From Physella acuta (taxonomy: Eukaryota > Mollusca > Gastropoda > Physidae): DNA of 64,000 bases. The position numbers were made by a program, and so were the translations under genes. Of this stretch, positions 58,800-64,000 are shown piece by piece; positions within the stretch are counted from its first letter, which is position 1, and every line of letters begins with the position of its first letter. The notes beneath the pieces were generated by a model that was not told where the DNA came from, made no database searches, and worked only from the letters and a program-made list of their open reading frames with translations. The stretch is taken from assembly GCF_028476545.1 (NCBI RefSeq), contig NW_026731649.1, positions 222,501-286,500 on the forward strand, written 5' to 3'.

Positions 58800-60189
58800 A
58801 CAATGAAGAAAAAGTCCCAGATTCTTGGAAACGGGGAATCATTATCAAATTACCCAAAAAGGGCGACCTTAATGTTTGTGTGAACTGGAGAGGCATTAAT
58901 CTTCTGTCAGTACCAGGAAAAGTCTTCTGCAGAGTCCTATTACAAAGAATGAGGAAAGGAATTGATGGGATCCTTCGTGAAAAGCAAGCTGGCTTCAGGG
59001 CCAACAGGTCATGTAACGACCAAATATTTGTCTTGCGCACTATAGTGGAACAGTCCCTGGAGTGGAATTCGTCTCTCTACATCAACTACATAGATTTCGA
59101 GAAAGCATTTGATAGCATCCACCATCCATCATTATGGAAGATACTAGAGCTATATGGCTTTCCAGGAAAAGTCATAAACATACTTAAGGACATGTACTAT
59201 GATAACCAATGCTGTGTGCGACACGAAAATCAGCAAAGTGAATGGTTCAAGGTAAAAACAGGAGTCAGACAGGGCTGTGTCATCTCACCTGTCATCTTTT
59301 TGGTGGTAATAGACTGGATTATGAGAAGAGCCACTGAGGATAAGCCAAGAGGAATTGTTTGGGAACTTACCAACCACCTAGAGGACTGTGACTTTGCGGA
59401 TGACTTGGCTTTACTTTCACATGCCCAAAAAGACATCCAAGCGAAAACCACAAGAATAGAGCAAATTGCCAAAAGCGTTGGGCTAAAGATAAACTCCGGA
59501 AAAACCAAGCTAATGAAAATAAAAACCAAAAGTGCTCTCAAGACCTTTGCGAATGGAGCAGAGCTAGAAGAGGTCGAAGACTTTAAGTACCTCGGCAGCT
59601 ATATATCAGCAAATGGCAGCATGGAGAAAGAAATTGCCACCAGAATAGCAATGGCAGCACAAGCTTTCAACAGACTCGCTAAGATCTGGAAATCATCCTC
59701 ACTGCAGCAGAGAACTAAAATAAGGACCTATAAGTCTAATGTACGTTCTGTACTCCTCTATGCTGCAGAGTCATGGAAACTAAACAAGAAAGTAGACAGC
59801 CGACTCAGAGGCTTTGAAAGAAGATCCCTCCAACGCATCCTCAGGTTAAAGTGGGACGACAAAGTCCCGAACAAGGAAATATGGCGAAGGACAGGATTAA
59901 ACGACATTGTCTCAGAAGTTAGAACGAGGAGATGGAGATGGCTGGGCCATGTCCTACGCATGAGCAAAAAAAGACTCCCCAACATGGCGCTGAAGTGGAA
60001 CCCACCCGGAAAGAGAAGTAGAGGAAGGCCACTGGGAACATGGAGGAGGGAGATGGAAGAAGAAGTACAGGCTACTGGCAAAACCTGGCATGAACTAAAG
60101 TGGCTCGCCCAGGACAGGGTGGAATGGCGGAGATTTGTTGTTGCCCTATACTCCACAGGGAGTGATGAGGATTAAGTAAGTAAGTAAGT
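58800..60189 (+). mobile_element. 5'-truncated non-LTR retrotransposon (LINE), young
   Basis: The insertion is bounded by ATACTGGCCA on both sides (58790-58799, 60190-60199). Its left edge falls inside the reverse transcriptase, so it lacks the 5' UTR, any endonuclease and the start of the RT, as expected from incomplete reverse transcription. The right end is a short GTAA-type microsatellite (GATTAAGTAAGTAAGTA), a tail seen in RTE-type and related LINEs rather than a poly(A). The remaining frame is unbroken. Confidence 0.93.
58802..60175 (+). CDS. LINE reverse transcriptase, C-terminal part, open frame
   Basis: The frame is open from the insertion junction to a TAA at 60173-60175, about 457 codons; the codon at 58880 is GTG and no start belongs there. 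Counting from that GTG: QAGFRANRSCNDQ at 36-48; palm motif A with the first catalytic aspartate, IDFEKAFDSIH, at 71-81; motif B GVRQGCVISP at 128-137; catalytic FADD at 172-175 (F in place of the usual Y); GLKINSGKTKLM at 201-212; FKYLGSYIS at 235-243. The C-terminus has RRWRWLGHVLRM (350-361) and RSRGRPLGTWRREME (379-393). These mark a LINE RT, possibly RTE-like; the clade is a guess. The protein would reverse transcribe its own RNA at a nicked target, but this copy cannot because the N-terminal part is gone. Confidence 0.93.
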   Translation, partial: NEEKVPDSWKRGIIIKLPKKGDLNVCVNWRGINLLSVPGKVFCRVLLQRMRKGIDGILREKQAGFRANRSCNDQIFVLRTIVEQSLEWNSSLYINYIDFEKAFDSIHHPSLWKILELYGFPGKVINILKDMYYDNQCCVRHENQQSEWFKVKTGVRQGCVISPVIFLVVIDWIMRRATEDKPRGIVWELTNHLEDCDFADDLALLSHAQKDIQAKTTRIEQIAKSVGLKINSGKTKLMKIKTKSALKTFANGAELEEVEDFKYLGSYISANGSMEKEIATRIAMAAQAFNRLAKIWKSSSLQQRTKIRTYKSNVRSVLLYAAESWKLNKKVDSRLRGFERRSLQRILRLKWDDKVPNKEIWRRTGLNDIVSEVRTRRWRWLGHVLRMSKKRLPNMALKWNPPGKRSRGRPLGTWRREMEEEVQATGKTWHELKWLAQDRVEWRRFVVALYSTGSDED

Positions 60190-60199
60190 ATACTGGCCA
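60190..60199. repeat. Target site duplication of the LINE (right)
   Basis: ATACTGGCCA, matching 58790-58799. Confidence 0.9.
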
Positions 60200-60535
60200 C
60201 CAGTTGTTCCGGTTGTTTGTACACAAACACCACGTGAACACTACTCAGTAAGCCAAAAGAGGGAGAGTACCGAACCTTGTTTTCATCAAATTACAATGAC
60301 TGGGTTATGTCCCCTTTTCCCACGTTATTTGTACAATTATGTAGTGGTCTAAAATGATCAATAAAATGTTTACATGGATCAATTTAGTAATAATAACAAT
60401 TGAATATTCTATTGTCATCGGAAACAAAGCTTCCCTGAAAATTTCAGCGCGCTAGCTAACTGGGAAGTGCCCGAAATTTCGATCGCAAGATTTGATTGGA
60501 AAGACGCGAAAGCAAGTTAAAGAAAACGTGGGAAA
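60200..60535. other. Unassigned sequence
   Basis: No gene or element border was recognised. Confidence 0.45.
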
Positions 60536-60914
<379 letters not shown>

Positions 60915-61101
60915 GCCCAGATGTGACTTACTGTGACATATTGTGGTATTTCAATCTTTAATGTGCTGCGAAGGGGGGGGGAGGGGTGAGTTAAGCAAAG
61001 CGTGTCCTCAGTTGTTACAGTTATATATGTTTTGTTTAGCTTCTCTTAATCTTGTAACCTCTCCCAGTATTCAAGAAAGTATTCGAACTGTGTTTACATC
61101 C

Positions 61102-61187
61102 AGACGGAGAAAAATCCATTGGCAGTGTAGACACCTGCTAAACAGGCAGCCTACCTTCAGGTCACGTGGCACGTACCCTGGCCTGAT
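61102..61187. repeat. 85-bp dispersed repeat, copy 1
   Basis: ACGGAGAAAAATCCATTGGC, CTAAACAGGCAGCC and AGGTCACGTG are shared with 61929-62013. Identity of an element is not known. Confidence 0.8.
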
Positions 61188-61364
61188 TAATCTTTCAATC
61201 ACTGATGTACATACAGCTGTTTTCTCTGTTAACTTTCTACTTTATTTCTCTGACGAAGACCACATATCGAAACATCCCACATAACAACAATATTCGACCA
61301 TGTGTCGTTAAGAGGCAGACTGGAATGTTCAAAATATAGGCAGTATTGTAGCTGCAAGTCAAAC

Positions 61365-61560
61365 AAGCCAACGTGCTACATGGGGATGGGGGAGTCATGC
61401 CCATATGCCATACGGGGATGGGGAAGTCAAGCCCACGTGCTACATGGGGATGGGGGAGTCAAGCCCATATGCGATACGGGGATGGGGAAGTCAAGCCCAC
61501 GTGCTACATGGGGATGGGGGAGTCATGCCCATATGTTACGCGGGGATGTTACACAAGCCA
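61365..61560. repeat. About 64-bp dimer repeat of GGGGATGGGG units
   Basis: Alternating units ACGTGCTACATGGGGATGGG and CCATATGCCATACGGGG, about six units, with GGAGTCATGCC and GAAGTCAAGCC spacers. Confidence 0.9.
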
Positions 61561-61928
61561 CACGGAATTGAGACAAGCCCGCTCACGGAAAGCCCACTCA
61601 CACAATATTCTGAATAAATATCGTTTACAAAAATACAACAACATACATAAGCAATTTAAGAAACTGTAGGCACCAACAACCAGTAAAACAATAACAAAAT
61701 GCGTTTCATATTCTTGGCGTAGCTTTCTGTTTTCAATACCATCCCCTTTAACGACCCGTTTTTCCTTAACCTTTTAACCTAAAAGGATTCGGGTTCCCTT
61801 CAAAGAAAACCCCACTATAGTATTAGTCATTTAAAATCTTTAAACGCTGCCTACCCCCACCCCCTCCCCCAATCTCAATTCCTGGTCGATAAGTGTCTCC
61901 TCCCTTTGCGGGTTCAAAGTTCACCCCA

Positions 61929-62013
61929 CGACGGAGAAAAATCCATTGGCACTGTGGGCACCTACTAAACAGGCAGCCACCCTAAAGGTCACGTGATGAG
62001 GACCCGGGCCTGA
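61929..62013. repeat. 85-bp dispersed repeat, copy 2
   Basis: Same orientation as copy 1, about 827 nt away, with around ten differences. Confidence 0.8.
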
Positions 62014-62645
<632 letters not shown>

Positions 62646-62931
62646 TGTATGTACAAGAATAAAGGTGTAGTGTAGTCGTGGAGGGGTGTGAGTTACTTCC
62701 GGCGATTAGGATATCATTGCAAGCTAGTTAGAAGTTAAAACTTCTGATGTGTAGTTGGTATCATACAAGTGTGCTGATGTTTGTGATACCGATATCGAAA
62801 GTCATTTTTAAGGCCCCATATCGCTTGGTTATTTGCAAGACAGATACTAGAACTCATCAAAGTATTCAAATTACTTCGTTTCAATTTTATTTCAACTTTT
62901 TAAATCGCCAGATATAGGAACGCAGAATATG

Positions 62932-63196
62932 GGTCGGCGTGGTCGAGTCGGTAAACCTCATGGTTGCTAAGTTCGAACCCTCAGGCAGATGAGGCTCGTT
63001 AGCGGGGGACAGCCACTCTTCTAGGAGAGACAACTCCAAATCAAACAACTGCTGCCTTGTAGTTTGTTCTTGGTATTATAAAGGCTTTGTAAGCAAATCC
63101 AAAAAGAAAAGCAGGCTGAAATCGGAGTTAATGAATGGCGCATAACCAGTTGACACGTATACATTATTGTGTTGGAGGGGATCCCTTCCAACAAAC
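62932..63196 (+). mobile_element. SINE family B copy with clear tRNA-like head
   Basis: The head has GTGGTCGAGTCGGTAAACC (A-box-like) and AGTTCGAACCC (B box). The body has TCAAACAACTGCTGCCTTG, TAGTTTGTTCTTGG, AAAGAAAAGCAGGCTGAAAT and GGCGCATAACCAGTTGAC. It defines the family with 35955-36212. Confidence 0.9.
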
Positions 63197-63739
63197 TGAG
63201 AAATTTTTTTATGCCAGACTTTAGAACTGATCATATCCTGATAAATGTTTGACCAAACGTCATCAAATTTAACGTTTACAGTCTTACAATGGTAAGTCAC
63301 CTAACGCCTTTTACTGTTGTTGAAAATCGCATTTAGATTTATCAACAGCTGAAAATTCTAGTCTTTGTTCAATACACCGTGCCTTTATTCCTTTAATTGA
63401 ACCAACTCATTCACCTCAATCATTTAAAGCCTTTCTAAAAGCGGTTAGGTAAAAAAAAAATTTAAATTGGTATACTTTTAAAAAAATAACCGAATAAAAC
63501 CGAAAATTTCAAAGAGTTGGAATCAACTCACTAAATGAAACTCCCTTAAAATTCTACCCTGTACCCATTAGTTGACATTTTTTTTAAAAACAGGAAGTGG
63601 AAAAAAAGGTAAGGGAAGGAAGCGTGTCATACTAACAGAGTACATACAGTATAAAACCAAGGGAGACAATCATAATTCTATACTTTACAGCAGCTAATGG
63701 ATCCAGCAGCCGATGGAATGGGACAATTTTCCCCAATTC
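63197..63739. other. Unassigned AT-rich sequence
   Basis: No gene or element recognised. Confidence 0.45.
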
Positions 63740-64000
63740 TGCTTCGTTTTCCCCAATTCTGCTTCGTTTCACAGAATGGAATAAATTAGATAGATTTAAA
63801 CAAATATTCAGTCTATGGGGGGATGGGAAATATCTGGGTGTCGTGTTGGGGAATACTGGGGGTTTACCGTAATTGGTGAGAGGGTCACAATATTTTTCAG
63901 AAGGTTTACAGTAATTGGTGAGGGGGGTTCAATATATTCGAGAAGGTTTACACTAATTGGTGAGGGGGGGGGGGGGGGGGGTTCAATATATTCGAGAAGG
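63740..64000. repeat. Small tandem repeats at the window edge
   Basis: CCCCAATTCTGCTTCGTTT occurs twice at 63733-63770. From about 63855 a 50-55 bp unit of GGTTTACAGTAATTGGTGAG and TTCAATATATTCGAGAAGG repeats to the end, with a G run near 63963-63980. Confidence 0.85.

Noticed and set aside
58747-59040. Minus-strand frames over the LINE
   Set aside because: Shadows of the reverse transcriptase frame on the plus strand, with no homology.

Overview
The window is animal genomic DNA, most likely from a mollusc (possibly a gastropod). The basis is a multi-exon neuropeptide GPCR with invertebrate tachykinin-receptor signatures, short tRNA-derived SINEs, many cut-and-paste DNA transposons, a 5'-truncated LINE and a very heavy load of minisatellites and (AT)n tracts. 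The lineage call is inference: no organelle or rRNA marker is present. Nothing looks prokaryotic, and almost all long open frames here are tandem repeats that happen to lack stop codons.

The only host gene I can support is on the minus strand between 13933 and 9656. Three internal exons (13933-13730, 12853-12703, 9852-9656) have matching splice phases and encode TM4 through TM7 of a tachykinin receptor (TKR/DTKR type). The TM1-TM3 exons and the C-terminal tail exon were not found. If the 5' exons lie beyond base 64000, then 13.9-64 kb is mostly one giant intron of at least 50 kb. The 3' tail exon would lie below 9.6 kb or outside the window.

Repeats crowd this gene's exon edges. A 30/60-bp minisatellite of about 1.08 kb ends 13 nt from the TM4 exon acceptor and leaves 1107 nt upstream of it without a single AG on the transcribed strand. 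The start of the TM5 exon, with its acceptor, exists in three tandem 70-bp copies. The TM7 exon donor runs straight into an 11-G tract.

Layout: 0.3-7.4 kb, a cluster of minisatellites; 9.07-9.10 kb, a Helitron-like 3' end; 9.65-13.93 kb, the TKR exons; 13.9-18.95 kb, minisatellites, one hAT-type MITE and a SINE; 19.4-32.1 kb, MITEs, SINEs and minisatellites; 33-36 kb, long (AT)n tracts and a SINE; 37.5-45.2 kb, hAT elements including a nested pair; 45.2-50.1 kb, minisatellites including a 1.9-kb TCTTGGAGTCTGG array; 52.2-57 kb, further arrays; 58.7-60.2 kb, a tRNA-like SINE with a young truncated LINE beside it; 60.5-64 kb, (AT)n tracts, a SINE and small arrays. Apart from the receptor, the window holds mobile elements and tandem repeats rather than a gene pathway.
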